Shown: positions 36,692 through 45,709, numbered from the stretch's first letter. The stretch: DNA of 64,000 nucleotides from Bdellovibrio sp. (GCA_016187935.1 JACPIU010000008.1:120916-184915); one strand, 5' to 3'. The notes: generated by a model not told the origin, from the sequence alone. Translations and numbers: made by a program.

Positions 36692-37738
36692 TTAGAGACA
36701 AACTTGAACGCCATGCTCATTACAGAATGGTTTCAATCCAGACCTGCAAATCCCGCTTTTGAATCCTGCAGTACATGCTCCCTCAATAAGTCCAATGGGT
36801 GCTCCACTTTTGTCCACATCGGTGCTCAAGTAATGATGCCCACGAGGGCAAGCTGGCGCTTCTTTTTCACCACACCTCCCAGAACCACAGACCCGGTGAA
36901 AAGTGGAACTGCAACCATAGGCGTTGGCACTCTGTGAAAATACAGCACATCGGTGACAAATATCCTCTCCGATGACTTGGCATTGATCATTGACCACGCG
37001 ACACATGGATTCGACCTTATCAATCTGGCCACCATACCAGATGATTTTCGCGTCAATTTTTCTCCCATTCTCTATCAGTGGCCCTAATTGCACTCCGGGG
37101 CGATATCGTTCAGCTTGAGTGTAGACACCGCGTAGATCCCATTGATGCAAGCGCCGTGGAGTAGTTGAATGTTTTAGGAATCCAGTCGGGACGTTGTAAA
37201 CAGGAATTGCCCACTCCACAGCACGCCCTTGATAGAAAAATTTCAAGATAAAATGATTGGCAATCATATCCTTACCCAGATTATCCATCGAGCCTGGATA
37301 AGTTAAATAAATCTGAAGTTGGTCAACACCAGATAAGAAAGCAAATGAATGTCTTACAAATTTATCATTGCAGTTTTCCTCCACCCCAACATCCACGATT
37401 TTCAAAAGACCTGGTTGCTCCAAAGCTTCGCTATCGGAGTGATGAGGAATAAGATAATAGAGGCAATGGGTATATCCTTTACCGTTTAAATCCAACCCCG
37501 TGACCCTTAAAATCGGCGACCATGTTAGAGGAGGTCTCGTCAGGGCAATACCATGGTTAAATAATTTGGGGCTGAGTTTTTCGATGCTCAGGGCCGATGG
37601 CCAAAGCGTCAATAGCTTGTTCTTAAACAAGCGTTCAAGTTGAGTGGCCTGATCATCAGATAAAGCTGGTGTTTGCATGAAGCCAACAAACAAACTACAT
37701 AACAGAAGTCGCCTGATAAAAATCGCCGGAATCATCAT
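36692..37738 (-). CDS. Exported cysteine-rich protein, partner of FGE-like protein
   Basis: 348 residues. Signal peptide LLLCSLFVGFMQTPALS. The middle region is a beta-rich domain without a known family. The last 110 residues carry about 18 cysteines in short spacings (DICHRCAVF, VCGSGRCGE, PACPRG, GACTAGF, PFCNEHG), a disulfide-dense extracytoplasmic module. Its ATG overlaps the stop of the FGE-like gene (ATGA), so the two proteins are made together and probably interact. Confidence 0.72.
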   Translation of the reverse strand: MMIPAIFIRRLLLCSLFVGFMQTPALSDDQATQLERLFKNKLLTLWPSALSIEKLSPKLFNHGIALTRPPLTWSPILRVTGLDLNGKGYTHCLYYLIPHHSDSEALEQPGLLKIVDVGVEENCNDKFVRHSFAFLSGVDQLQIYLTYPGSMDNLGKDMIANHFILKFFYQGRAVEWAIPVYNVPTGFLKHSTTPRRLHQWDLRGVYTQAERYRPGVQLGPLIENGRKIDAKIIWYGGQIDKVESMCRVVNDQCQVIGEDICHRCAVFSQSANAYGCSSTFHRVCGSGRCGEKEAPACPRGHHYLSTDVDKSGAPIGLIEGACTAGFKSGICRSGLKPFCNEHGVQVCL

Positions 37739-39060
37739 AGACGCTCCTCTGCAATTTCACGCATACAACGAAACCCAACGTCAAAATATTCAATTCCTCC
37801 AGGTAGGTCCAGATTGACTTCCTTGCGCGCTCCCGACGTTGAATCAAACATTCTGAAATGTTCCGCAGTATGGCCTTCACCATCCCAATGCGCCCGGACT
37901 CCCAAACGATGCCAAGCTGAAGAAAAGGGAAAATAAACACTGGAAACCTTAAGATTTAGCTCTGGTTCCAAAGGATTATCCAGATACTCCATAACTCCAC
38001 CCAAGATTTGAAATAATCCGGCAAAGCTTGAAGAATCACGAGAAAAAGATTTCCATGTCACCTGAGTTTGACATTCTTGTGCATACAACATCTGACAATT
38101 GGCCGCATTAATCTGGCCTTTATCGCCCTGAATGATTTTGTACACAAATGAATCCTTCTCCCGATGTCCCCAGGGATAAGGACCTCTTGATATGAATTCA
38201 GGCAAGGGATCATTTAGACGCAGAGGAAAAAAAGAAGCGGCATCAAAGACCAGAGCGCTCATCAAAGTTTTACCTTTATACTGGCAAAAAGCTTCCATAT
38301 CTGTAGGGAGCAATTCCACTGATGGCAGAGATGGGGCACGGGCAGATCGACGAATGCGCTCATCTAATTCTTTGGGCAATTTTACAAAATCGGCCCATTC
38401 GCGCACATCGCGTTCGGTTACCAAGTAACGATCAAATACTATTAATCGTCCCACTGAATCCCAAAGAAAATCTTTTCCCCGCTTACTGGGAGGGCCATAA
38501 GCATATTTTCGCTGAGGCAAAAAGGCCTCATGGCAACTATCTTCTAAAAATACCTCCTGCGAATATTGGGGTAATTCTGTAATTTGTAACTTAATCCGAA
38601 TGCCGGCCTGAAACGAAAATGGATTATCACTGATTGAACGATTGGACACTTGATACAGACGGGATTTACCTTCATTCGTTTTATAATCCGCAAGCAACAT
38701 CACATTAAAATGTTCGCTTCCGGTTTCGATTTTAATTGGTGTGCCTTTGCCAAAATAACATTGCAGAAGACCTGGATTGCATCGTAAAAAAATATTACTG
38801 GTGTTGGCGGTATCCCCGAGCCATTCAGCGCATGCAAGTTCCCCGCGTTCCCATGCACCATCCTGATCCCCTCTAAACCAGAGGTTCTCCACCTGTTCCA
38901 CAGCACGGCGTAATACTTGAGCTGCTTTGGCCCTTTCGGCCCAAAGTTCAGCATTGCGCTTTGGAATATAGTAATCTTTATATAGTTTCCATCCTCCACC
39001 TGCAAAGAGACCGACAACCCCGACTAGACCAAGTAAAAAGATCAGTTTTTTTCGCTTCAT
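37735..39060 (-). CDS. Membrane-anchored, degenerate formylglycine-synthase-like (SUMF1) protein
   Basis: 441 residues. An N-terminal anchor (LIFLLGLVGVVGLFAGGG) precedes about 180 residues of unknown type. A FGE-sulfatase/C-lectin fold follows: FDRYLVTERDVREW, TDMEAFCQYKGKTLMSA, GPYPWGHRE, LGGVMEYLDN and VGFRCMRE, matching in order the usual MxxYEVT, YCxWxGKRLPTE, YPWG, DMxGNVWEW and GFRCxR blocks. The catalytic cysteine pair is not evident, so it is more likely a binding or structural protein than an FGE. Confidence 0.72.
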   Translation of the reverse strand: MKRKKLIFLLGLVGVVGLFAGGGWKLYKDYYIPKRNAELWAERAKAAQVLRRAVEQVENLWFRGDQDGAWERGELACAEWLGDTANTSNIFLRCNPGLLQCYFGKGTPIKIETGSEHFNVMLLADYKTNEGKSRLYQVSNRSISDNPFSFQAGIRIKLQITELPQYSQEVFLEDSCHEAFLPQRKYAYGPPSKRGKDFLWDSVGRLIVFDRYLVTERDVREWADFVKLPKELDERIRRSARAPSLPSVELLPTDMEAFCQYKGKTLMSALVFDAASFFPLRLNDPLPEFISRGPYPWGHREKDSFVYKIIQGDKGQINAANCQMLYAQECQTQVTWKSFSRDSSSFAGLFQILGGVMEYLDNPLEPELNLKVSSVYFPFSSAWHRLGVRAHWDGEGHTAEHFRMFDSTSGARKEVNLDLPGGIEYFDVGFRCMREIAEERL

Positions 39061-39132
39061 GACGATGCTCTAAAAAATCAGTACAATAATACAAAGGCCA
39101 AATTTTTCAAGCCTGAATTAAGGACATTATTT

Positions 39133-41328
39133 ATGAAATGGATGGATGATGCAAGTAAAGAGGATCAAGGTCGAAACGAAGTTCTTTCGTTTCATGAGTA
39201 TATGGAAGTTTTTGAGCAAAACCCGCAAAGGGCCACCAGGCCATCATATCAATATCTTTTGGATATGCTCTCATCCTATCAAATGGCAAACTCGACAAAT
39301 TACGGACTTTTCGAAATTCCGCATGATGATGCACCTCCCGTCTACGGTCAGCATAAGATTCTTGAGACCATTATCCAAAATTTAAAAAATTTTAGTGAAG
39401 AAGGTTTTAATAATAAATTTATTCTTCTTGTCGGTCCAAATGGATCGGCAAAATCCAGCTTTATTAGGAAATTCATGAAAGGGGCGGAGGATTATTCAAA
39501 AAGTCCGGACGGAGCTCTGTACTCCTTTAGCTGGGTTTTTCCCATTGATAATTTTGTTAAAGGCACTCTTGGTCTCACCTCACAGATCACCGGTAGTGAG
39601 TTAAACTCTTACGCTCATCTTGAGGATAAAGATATTAGCGCTATTTTGCCATCTGAAATGCGCGACCACCCCTTGCTGCTGGTACCGGCAAGTCACCGTC
39701 GTCAACTTATCGATGAAAAAATGGGACACAATAAAGAATTACTCGATTCGGTAAAGAAATCCTATCTTTACCGAGGCGATCTCTCTAAGCGCAATCGCAT
39801 GGTCTACGATGCACTTCTTAAGAACTACAAGGGCAACCATAAAGAGGTGTTGAAGCACGTCAGAGTCGAACGCTTTAATATTTCACGCCGCTATTCAATC
39901 AGTGCCGTCACCATCGAACCGCAATTGCATGTCGATGCGACTGTTCAGCAAATCACCATGGATCGCCGTCTGGCCTCCCTCCCACCAAGTTTACAGTCCT
40001 TGAATCTCTTCCAAATTCAAGGCGAAGTCATGATGGCCAACAGAGGAATTCTTGAATATTCGGACTTATTAAAGCGGCCACTGGACACTTTTAAATATCT
40101 ATTGATGACAATGGAAACTGCCAATATCAATCTTCAGGGCATTTTAACCGAATTGGATATTTTCTTTATTGGCACCAGTAATGAAATTCATCTTTCCGCT
40201 TTTAAACAACACCCTGATTATAATTCCTTCAAAGGTCGCTTTAACTTTATCAAAGTGCCTTACCTGCTCGACTATCTTGAAGAAGAAAAAATCTACTCAG
40301 AGCAAATTGAGGGTCTGCGTGACCGAGCGATTTTTGAGCCCTTCGCCCTCCGTTCGCTTTGCCTGTTCGCCATTATGACAAGATTGCGCTCACCCCAGAC
40401 CAAGGATTATGAAGATAAAAAGCTATCCCAGATCGCCACGGATCTCAACCCTATCCAGAAAGCACTCCTTCTTTCATCCAAGCATGAAATGCCGGAAGGG
40501 ATGGATACCGAATCAAAGCAGGTTTTAAAAGGTGGCGTTCAGGAAATTGCCGATGAATATGAACATGATTCCCTTTACGAAGGAAAGTTCGGACTCAGTC
40601 CGCGCGACATGAAAAAGATCATTTACCAATTATCAGAAACTCAGAAACACATAACCTTCGTGGAAGTCCTGGACTATCTAAAAGACATGCTTGCCAAAAA
40701 AGGAGATTATGATTTTCTCAACATGACTCCCCATGGAGACTATCATCATCCTGCACGCTTTTTATCTCTTATCAAAACAACAGCGCTGGACCTCTTTGAC
40801 CGCGAATTGCGAGACAGCCTGGGACTGGTCGATAATCGGACTTACGAAGATTATATTCGTCGCTATATTACTAACATCAATGCTTACATTAAAGGTGAGA
40901 AAATTAAAAATGAAATCACTGGGAAGTTCGAGCCCTTCGACGACTTTTTTATCAAAGAATTTGAAAGCAACATCCTACTGAAGGAAGATGTCCAAAAATT
41001 CCGAAGTTTCTTGATCGCTAAGTTAGGCGCATATTCTCTGGATCACCCCAAAAAATCAATTATCTACGCGAATGTTTTTCCGGATATCGTCGATGCCCTC
41101 CGAGAGTCTTTCCGAACTGAGCAAAAAAAATGCATAGAAAATATTGCGAAGACCATTGTATTCTACGAAGCTGAACTAAGCGGAAGTTCCGAAAAAAAAG
41201 GTAGTCCGCTTTCGGAAAATGACAGGAAACAAATCCTCACGGTGATACACAATTTGGAATCTCGTTACAAGTATTCCAGAGATGGGGCACTCGCCTTAAT
41301 GAAGTATCTGATTAAAGAGCGATACTAA
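39133..41328 (+). CDS. prkA: PrkA-family AAA+ serine protein kinase
   Basis: 731 residues. N-terminal PrkA AAA domain with Walker A GPNGSAKSS near residue 100, a long helical middle, and the C-terminal PrkA kinase-like region. E. coli YeaG is shorter (about 644). Family members act in stress and stationary-phase signalling. The usual partners YeaH and SpoVR are not next to it, and the following gene is a pseudouridine synthase 20 nt away. ATG is preceded by AAGGA at a long spacing. Confidence 0.92.
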   Translation: MKWMDDASKEDQGRNEVLSFHEYMEVFEQNPQRATRPSYQYLLDMLSSYQMANSTNYGLFEIPHDDAPPVYGQHKILETIIQNLKNFSEEGFNNKFILLVGPNGSAKSSFIRKFMKGAEDYSKSPDGALYSFSWVFPIDNFVKGTLGLTSQITGSELNSYAHLEDKDISAILPSEMRDHPLLLVPASHRRQLIDEKMGHNKELLDSVKKSYLYRGDLSKRNRMVYDALLKNYKGNHKEVLKHVRVERFNISRRYSISAVTIEPQLHVDATVQQITMDRRLASLPPSLQSLNLFQIQGEVMMANRGILEYSDLLKRPLDTFKYLLMTMETANINLQGILTELDIFFIGTSNEIHLSAFKQHPDYNSFKGRFNFIKVPYLLDYLEEEKIYSEQIEGLRDRAIFEPFALRSLCLFAIMTRLRSPQTKDYEDKKLSQIATDLNPIQKALLLSSKHEMPEGMDTESKQVLKGGVQEIADEYEHDSLYEGKFGLSPRDMKKIIYQLSETQKHITFVEVLDYLKDMLAKKGDYDFLNMTPHGDYHHPARFLSLIKTTALDLFDRELRDSLGLVDNRTYEDYIRRYITNINAYIKGEKIKNEITGKFEPFDDFFIKEFESNILLKEDVQKFRSFLIAKLGAYSLDHPKKSIIYANVFPDIVDALRESFRTEQKKCIENIAKTIVFYEAELSGSSEKKGSPLSENDRKQILTVIHNLESRYKYSRDGALALMKYLIKERY

Positions 41329-41348
41329 GTACACTGAGGAATTTCACT

Positions 41349-42422
41349 ATGCTGATTGTGAGCAAGTCCTTTAAACAGGACTCCTATACAGTAATTCTTG
41401 AAGTTACTGAGACATCTAAAGAACTGAGGCTTGATCAATTCCTGCAAATCTATCTCCAGTCTCTATCGAGAGAATTTATAAAAAATAAAATTAAGTCCAA
41501 AGAGGTTATGATTCATGGCCGCCCCGGAAACCTGAGACCGGCCACTCGAGTTTTAAAAGGCGAACGGGTTCAGCTTTTTGTTCAACGTTCTCACGAAGAA
41601 GATGAGTACTGGAATGGCAAACAGCTCCCGCTCGAAAAAGATCCCCTGATTATTTTCGAAGATCAAAACATTATTGTCATTTCCAAACCACCCTACATGA
41701 CGACGCATCCGACCGGACGTCACCTTTTTTATTGCGCCACGGTTTATTTTGAAAATATCCATCAGCGCATGATTCATTCTATCCATCGAATTGATCGCGA
41801 AACCTCCGGGATTCTCTTGCTGGGCAAAAACCCTGTGGCCGCCAACCAACTTTCCACCGAATTTGAAAACAATCGTGTGAAGAAAGTCTATTTTTTCATT
41901 GCCAAAAAACATCCAACATCTTCTGACCCTGTAACTTTCCACGCTAATGAACGCATGGGCCCCATGGAAGATGGGCCAAAGCGCGTTTTTATTCATGCTT
42001 TCCCTGAAAATTCCCAGGAAGGAAAGGAAGCTAAAACGTATTTCGAAATTTTTTGGCAAAACCCACAATATGCTCTGGGTTTGGCCTTTCCTGTGACTGG
42101 ACGCCAGCACCAGATTCGCGTTCATGCTTCGGCCCATGGTTTTCCCTTATTGGGCGACAAGCTCTATCTTGGCAATTACCCAATGTTTCAGCGTTTTAAG
42201 GATCACATCGCCACGCCTGAGGAACATGATTTTATGGAGCTGCCGCGCCAAGCGCTTCACGCTACCGCTCTAAAAATTACTTATCAGAATAGGCCACAAC
42301 TTTTCCTATCTCCACTGCCCTATGATCTGCGAGATTGGATACAACACACTCTTAAGTTGGAAACTGAATCGGTTGAAAAAGAAATCAAACAACGAGTGGA
42401 GAATTATTTTCGGGAAAGATAA
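41349..42422 (+). CDS. RluA-family pseudouridine synthase
   Basis: 357 residues. An S4-like RNA-binding segment (LDQFLQIYLQSLSREFI) is followed by the RluA catalytic domain with HRIDRETSGILLLGKN (catalytic Asp) and RQHQIRVHASAHG. It isomerises uridine in rRNA or tRNA, but the site is not predictable. It runs close behind prkA and its 3' end overlaps the convergent HAD gene by 19 bp. Confidence 0.93.
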   Translation: MLIVSKSFKQDSYTVILEVTETSKELRLDQFLQIYLQSLSREFIKNKIKSKEVMIHGRPGNLRPATRVLKGERVQLFVQRSHEEDEYWNGKQLPLEKDPLIIFEDQNIIVISKPPYMTTHPTGRHLFYCATVYFENIHQRMIHSIHRIDRETSGILLLGKNPVAANQLSTEFENNRVKKVYFFIAKKHPTSSDPVTFHANERMGPMEDGPKRVFIHAFPENSQEGKEAKTYFEIFWQNPQYALGLAFPVTGRQHQIRVHASAHGFPLLGDKLYLGNYPMFQRFKDHIATPEEHDFMELPRQALHATALKITYQNRPQLFLSPLPYDLRDWIQHTLKLETESVEKEIKQRVENYFRER

Positions 42423-43129
42423 TCCAAATAATTAAGCACACCATAAGGGCCTTCATTATGTTCACCCATTAAGAGGACGCTGGGTTTAAAAGTTAATTCT
42501 TCTACGACCTCGCGAATGTTAGATACGCCGACAGTATTTTTCATTACTTCAAAAACACTCTCATCATTTTTTGAATCACCAAAATACATGCAATCATCAA
42601 TACTGATGTCTTGGGTGTGATTGGCCAAATAATATTTTATACCTTTAATTTTGCTGATATCACTGCACCAAAAATTCAGATGCACACTGGAACAGGAATA
42701 ATTAATTTGATGTGCCTGCATAAAGGAACTCAACTCTTTCAAACGCGGTTTCGCCACGGCCAATTCAATCGCTCGATCGGCCATACGGCCAATGCTATCA
42801 TTGGTCAGAGGAATATCAGGAAACTGCTCTTTGAGAAGTGCCACAAATTTCTTCAGACGATTGAATTCTTTTTCAGGTAGAAGGGGATAATCACAAAGAA
42901 GGTTATTCTTCTCACGAAGAGAAAGCATCCCTCCCCCTTCCGAAATCACTGCGGAAACATCCGTATGAGTCAAAAGAAAATGCCCCCAAGAAACCGAGCG
43001 GCCGGTGACAATGACAAGTTCACTATTTTTTGCCTTAATAAGTGCCAGGATATCAAAAAAAAAGGAACCCAAACTCAATCCATAAGTAAGGGTTCCGTCA
43101 AAATCGCTAAAAACAATCCGAGGAAACAT
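42404..43129 (-). CDS. HAD-superfamily (Cof/IIB-type) phosphatase
   Basis: 241 residues. HAD motif I SDFDGTLT at the N terminus, motif II VTGRSVSWG, the Lys of motif III in KIKGIKYYL, and motif IV YFGDSKNDESVFEVM. The cap insertion between motifs II and III is of C2 type, so a sugar phosphate or nucleotide is the likely substrate. It is followed upstream by an outer-membrane-like protein gene 12 nt away, in the same orientation. Confidence 0.88.
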   Translation of the reverse strand: MFPRIVFSDFDGTLTYGLSLGSFFFDILALIKAKNSELVIVTGRSVSWGHFLLTHTDVSAVISEGGGMLSLREKNNLLCDYPLLPEKEFNRLKKFVALLKEQFPDIPLTNDSIGRMADRAIELAVAKPRLKELSSFMQAHQINYSCSSVHLNFWCSDISKIKGIKYYLANHTQDISIDDCMYFGDSKNDESVFEVMKNTVGVSNIREVVEELTFKPSVLLMGEHNEGPYGVLNYLDYLSRK

Positions 43130-43141
43130 CTTTAGCGAAAC

Positions 43142-43768
43142 TTAATTAATGGGATAGCTCACACCCATAAAAATGGCCGTGAAACTGTTTTTTATACCTG
43201 CCGTCACTTCTACGTTGCCAATCAGCTTCTCGTATCCTTCAACAAACGTCAGGGGTGCACTGGCCCCTACCGCTACATCAAATTTTGTGGCATAGGTCTT
43301 ACGGTCACCATTGAGTGAAACACCATAAGGAAAAGCAATGTATGGATGGCCTTCTTTCCCCCAAAAGGAAAAACCCTTAGAAAAAACGGGAGCTACGCTA
43401 AAGATATTATAGGTCTGCCCAAACTCGCGAGCGTTGGCGATTGTGGCCTTGATAGATGCCCGTGGCTGTTTTTCATAATCAGGAAAAAGCTCATAATCCA
43501 TGCCAGCAAAAACACGGCTACTTCGATCACCGCTTGAAAGGCCCATTCCAAGATCAAGTGTCGTGCCGACATTTAAATTTTGAGTATAGCGTGCCTGGAT
43601 ACCGGCACCTGCACCGTGGGACATAATGCCAGTTGCTTCGGCCGAAACCATTCTTTTTTGAGCAGCAAGAGGGAAAGACGAAATCCCAATTCCATAAGCA
43701 TAAACCGTGTTCGTCATCAGCATTGCAAGAATAACCGCTAAGCAGTGTCGTATATTAGCTAGACGCAC
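43142..43768 (-). CDS. Exported, probable outer-membrane beta-barrel protein
   Basis: 208 residues. Signal peptide CLAVILAMLMTNTVYA. The mature part consists of alternating Gly/aromatic strands (AGIQARYTQNLNVGTTLDLG, RVFAGMDYELFP, AIFMGVSYPIN), in keeping with an eight-to-ten-stranded barrel. GTG 43768 is preferred because AAGGGG lies 6 nt upstream; TTG 43774 is the alternative. It lies just ahead of the HAD phosphatase and is likely co-transcribed with it. Confidence 0.68.
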   Translation of the reverse strand: MRLANIRHCLAVILAMLMTNTVYAYGIGISSFPLAAQKRMVSAEATGIMSHGAGAGIQARYTQNLNVGTTLDLGMGLSSGDRSSRVFAGMDYELFPDYEKQPRASIKATIANAREFGQTYNIFSVAPVFSKGFSFWGKEGHPYIAFPYGVSLNGDRKTYATKFDVAVGASAPLTFVEGYEKLIGNVEVTAGIKNSFTAIFMGVSYPIN

Positions 43769-43867
43769 AGTCAACCCCTTAGAAATTGATTAGCATCCAC
43801 ATTTGAGCATACCAAGCGCGGATCGTCAAATATGTAAGATTTCTTATTTTCTCTTCTTAAAATTCGG

Positions 43868-43897
43868 TTGACGATGCGTTCTATGAAAACTTATAAC
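43868..43897 (+). promoter_or_regulatory. Promoter of tRNA-His
   Basis: TTGACG (43868-43873), an 18-bp spacer and TATAAC (43892-43897) form a strong sigma70-type promoter, with a start near 43904 and a 5' leader of about 20 nt. The rest of 43769-43867 shows nothing recognisable. Confidence 0.65.
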
Positions 43898-43923
43898 ACC
43901 TGTGATTTTAAGCTCTTCTTATG

Positions 43924-43999
43924 GTGGCCGTAGTTCAGTTGGTAGAGCGCCAGATTGTGATTCTGGTTGTCGTGGGTTCGAGCCCCATCGGCCACCCCA
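43924..43999 (+). tRNA. tRNA-His (anticodon GTG)
   Basis: A full cloverleaf is visible. Acceptor stem GTGGCCG/CGGCCAC, D arm GTTC/GAGC, anticodon stem CCAGA/TCTGG with loop TTGTGAT giving anticodon GTG, and T arm GTGGG TTCGAGC CCCAT. The extra G-1 typical of histidine tRNA is encoded at 43923 and faces C73 at 43996. CCA is encoded (43997-43999). Confidence 0.98.
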
Positions 44000-44012
44000 T
44001 TTAAAAATAAAT

Positions 44013-44037
44013 AACCCAGCGAAAGCTGGGTTTTTTT
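44013..44037 (+). terminator. Intrinsic terminator of tRNA-His
   Basis: AACCCAGC, a GAAA tetraloop and GCTGGGTT, followed by seven T residues. A classic rho-independent terminator 13 nt after the tRNA. Confidence 0.92.
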
Positions 44038-44057
44038 ATACCCAAACATTCCGCACC

Positions 44058-44184
44058 GCCGATGGGGCTCGAAGCGAGAGAGCGAACGAGGGGAGGCCAC
44101 GCAGGGAGGGAGCGTGAAGCGACCGACTGTAGTGGCCGAGCCCCGTCGTGGCTTATTTCTGTTCGAACGCATTCATATAAGCCA
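44058..44184 (+). ncRNA. Candidate structured RNA downstream of tRNA-His
   Basis: A markedly GC-rich stretch in an AT-leaning genome, bounded by two intrinsic terminators. 44061-44071 and 44137-44147 can pair over 11 bp (one G-U). Inside, GCCAC and GTGGC (44096-44100/44132-44136) pair, and a separate 8-bp stem TGGCTTAT/ATAAGCCA (44149-44156/44177-44184) follows. 44058-44073 is also an exact 16-nt reverse complement of the tRNA-His T-arm/acceptor (43977-43992). No clear promoter of its own is visible (weak TATACC at 44037). It could be a small RNA, a tRNA remnant or a tandem-terminator spacer. Confidence 0.35.
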
Positions 44185-44189
44185 TTGCT

Positions 44190-44221
44190 AAGGCCCGGTT
44201 TAACCCACAGGGCCTTTTTTT
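44190..44221 (+). terminator. Second intrinsic terminator
   Basis: AAGGCCC and GGGCCTT pair over 7 bp around a 13-nt loop and are followed by seven T residues on the plus strand. It closes whatever is transcribed between 44041 and 44189. The minus-strand gene's stop codon lies in its T-tract. Confidence 0.8.
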
Positions 44222-44699
44222 ATTTGCGGGTAAAAGTTAAATACGAGACCTCTTTTTTATTTGAGTAGTAAACTATCGCCTGATTCTGGCATTCAAGCCA
44301 ATATCTCTTCTCAATATAATCGCGATGCGTGACTTGTTCGCTCTTGTCTGCGCATTTAAAATTCTTCCAGCGTATTTTAATTTTATCTAGTGAAAATTCT
44401 GCAACCTCATTTTCTTGAGGTTTAAAAGAAAAGCTCACAACCTGGCCATCTGCTTTATACTCAATCGCAAATAATTGCATTTTGGTATCTTGATCAAAAT
44501 ATAAATTAGTACTATCCGTCAGTACTTTGTCTGAGTGCCCTAACACACTTTCAATTTTATCCTTATTCCAGTTTTCTAGCATTATCCCATCAATAATATT
44601 CCAAGACGTAAGTGCCTGTGGTTGGCCCTGAATTGGATTAGTGGTGGTAGTACACGCTATAAGAAACAAAAGCGCTAATACGTTAAGTTTCTTGTTCAT
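44220..44699 (-). CDS. Small lipoprotein of unknown function
   Basis: 159 residues. Lipobox FLIAC near residue 16, then a Thr-rich linker (TTTTNPIQGQ). The mature domain mixes charged and aromatic strands, with two cysteines (FKCADK, LECQNQ). Its ATG overlaps the stop of the exported HExxH protein gene, so they are translated together. No family was recognised. Confidence 0.72.
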   Translation of the reverse strand: MNKKLNVLALLFLIACTTTTNPIQGQPQALTSWNIIDGIMLENWNKDKIESVLGHSDKVLTDSTNLYFDQDTKMQLFAIEYKADGQVVSFSFKPQENEVAEFSLDKIKIRWKNFKCADKSEQVTHRDYIEKRYWLECQNQAIVYYSNKKEVSYLTFTRK

Positions 44700-45406
44700 C
44701 TTTTTATTCCTATTATCTGTTTAAGACAATTTACAATCAGTGGCGAAATTTTTTGGTCATAATTTTTATTGGTGAGAAGATGCTCTACATTATTAGCGAA
44801 ATCTTCTTCTGGACTCGTCCGACCATCTTCTTCTGAAACAATGGCCCTTTGATTAAAAATTTCGCCTTTACTATTTAGAATCCAATCTGCGATTGAAAAA
44901 TATTTCTCACGTTCATTTTGATCAAGATTTTTCCAAAGAATATGAGACAACTCATGCGTTAAAACATTTCTTAATTTATAAGATGAGACGTTATTATAAA
45001 AAGTTATAATATTTTCTTCCGGTAGGCTCGTTGCCGCGTTTCCTTCCCACTTTGAGGTGCGGGCCCTATGTAATTTCAATGTCCCTACTTGAGTTAATGC
45101 CTTAGGGAGAGACTTCAAAATGTTACTGATTTCTTGTTTTTCTTTCGCACTCCAATCAATGAATTTTTCGTTCCTATTCGGCCAAGCAGTAGGGGTTTTG
45201 TGTAAAAATAATAATTTTGAGGGTCTTAAAAAGGAATATTTGCGGCAAGATTCTTTAACCTCTGCCGATCTTACATATGTACCATCTATCCTGGTGTAAT
45301 CGCTTCTGAAATGAGCAATGACATTACGAGTACCTTCAGGACAATCGATCGCAAACGTCAACGAAGAATAAGGGAGGATAATAAACAATAGAAACGCACT
45401 TTTCAT
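44696..45406 (-). CDS. Exported putative zinc metallopeptidase
   Basis: 236 residues with signal peptide MKSAFLLFIILPYSSLTFA. THELSHILW gives HExxH near residue 150, and about 45 residues later SPEEDFANNVEHLL offers acidic residues at the distance expected of a gluzincin third ligand. There is no other family signature, so the peptidase call rests on the motif and export. It is coupled to the lipoprotein downstream, which may be its partner or anchor. Confidence 0.62.
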   Translation of the reverse strand: MKSAFLLFIILPYSSLTFAIDCPEGTRNVIAHFRSDYTRIDGTYVRSAEVKESCRKYSFLRPSKLLFLHKTPTAWPNRNEKFIDWSAKEKQEISNILKSLPKALTQVGTLKLHRARTSKWEGNAATSLPEENIITFYNNVSSYKLRNVLTHELSHILWKNLDQNEREKYFSIADWILNSKGEIFNQRAIVSEEDGRTSPEEDFANNVEHLLTNKNYDQKISPLIVNCLKQIIGIKR

Positions 45407-45418
45407 GTCTCTCGCATT

Positions 45419-45709
45419 TTATCGCGGAGTCGTAAAAAGATCAAACACTGGGATTCGCATCAAAAAATCAAAAATTAATTTGGGATTTCTTAACATGCTT
45501 TGCTTAAATCCGATGTAACTAGAAATTTCTTCATTGCTGGCCCATGTATGTTTCTTTAACAACAAAAGAAGTTTCACAAATTTCTCGCTATTTGAAGGAG
45601 GGCGAAGCGTTTTTTCCAAATCAAAAAAATCTTTAGCTCCATCCTTTATCCTTAAATCTACTTCTTCTTTTGACCCACAGAATTCAACATAAGTTTCCCA
45701 ACGGACCAC
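45419..45709 (-). CDS. Short unknown protein, possibly 5'-truncated
   Basis: 96 codons from GTG 45709, with no proper RBS. The same frame is open back to the TAG stop of serS, 13 codons earlier, and that stretch (DPWKGIKDF) also reads like protein. A nearby ATG with AGAGGAG 12 nt upstream lies in another frame and ends after 15 codons. The product is rich in Lys, Leu and aromatic residues (KFVKLLLLLKKHTW). It may be a remnant, a frameshifted gene or a small real gene. Confidence 0.4.
   Translation of the reverse strand: MVRWETYVEFCGSKEEVDLRIKDGAKDFFDLEKTLRPPSNSEKFVKLLLLLKKHTWASNEEISSYIGFKQSMLRNPKLIFDFLMRIPVFDLFTTPR

Noticed and set aside
41553-42137. 194-codon ORF antisense to the pseudouridine synthase
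   Set aside because: Shadow of a clear RluA-family gene.
43891-44172. Minus-strand 93-codon ORF across tRNA-His
   Set aside because: It is the antisense of the tRNA (GARTHDNQ-type translation), a well-known spurious annotation.
44062-44268. 68-codon plus-strand ORF after tRNA-His
   Set aside because: It spans two hairpins and a terminator, and its Arg/Gly-rich start reflects the GC-rich RNA-like segment.
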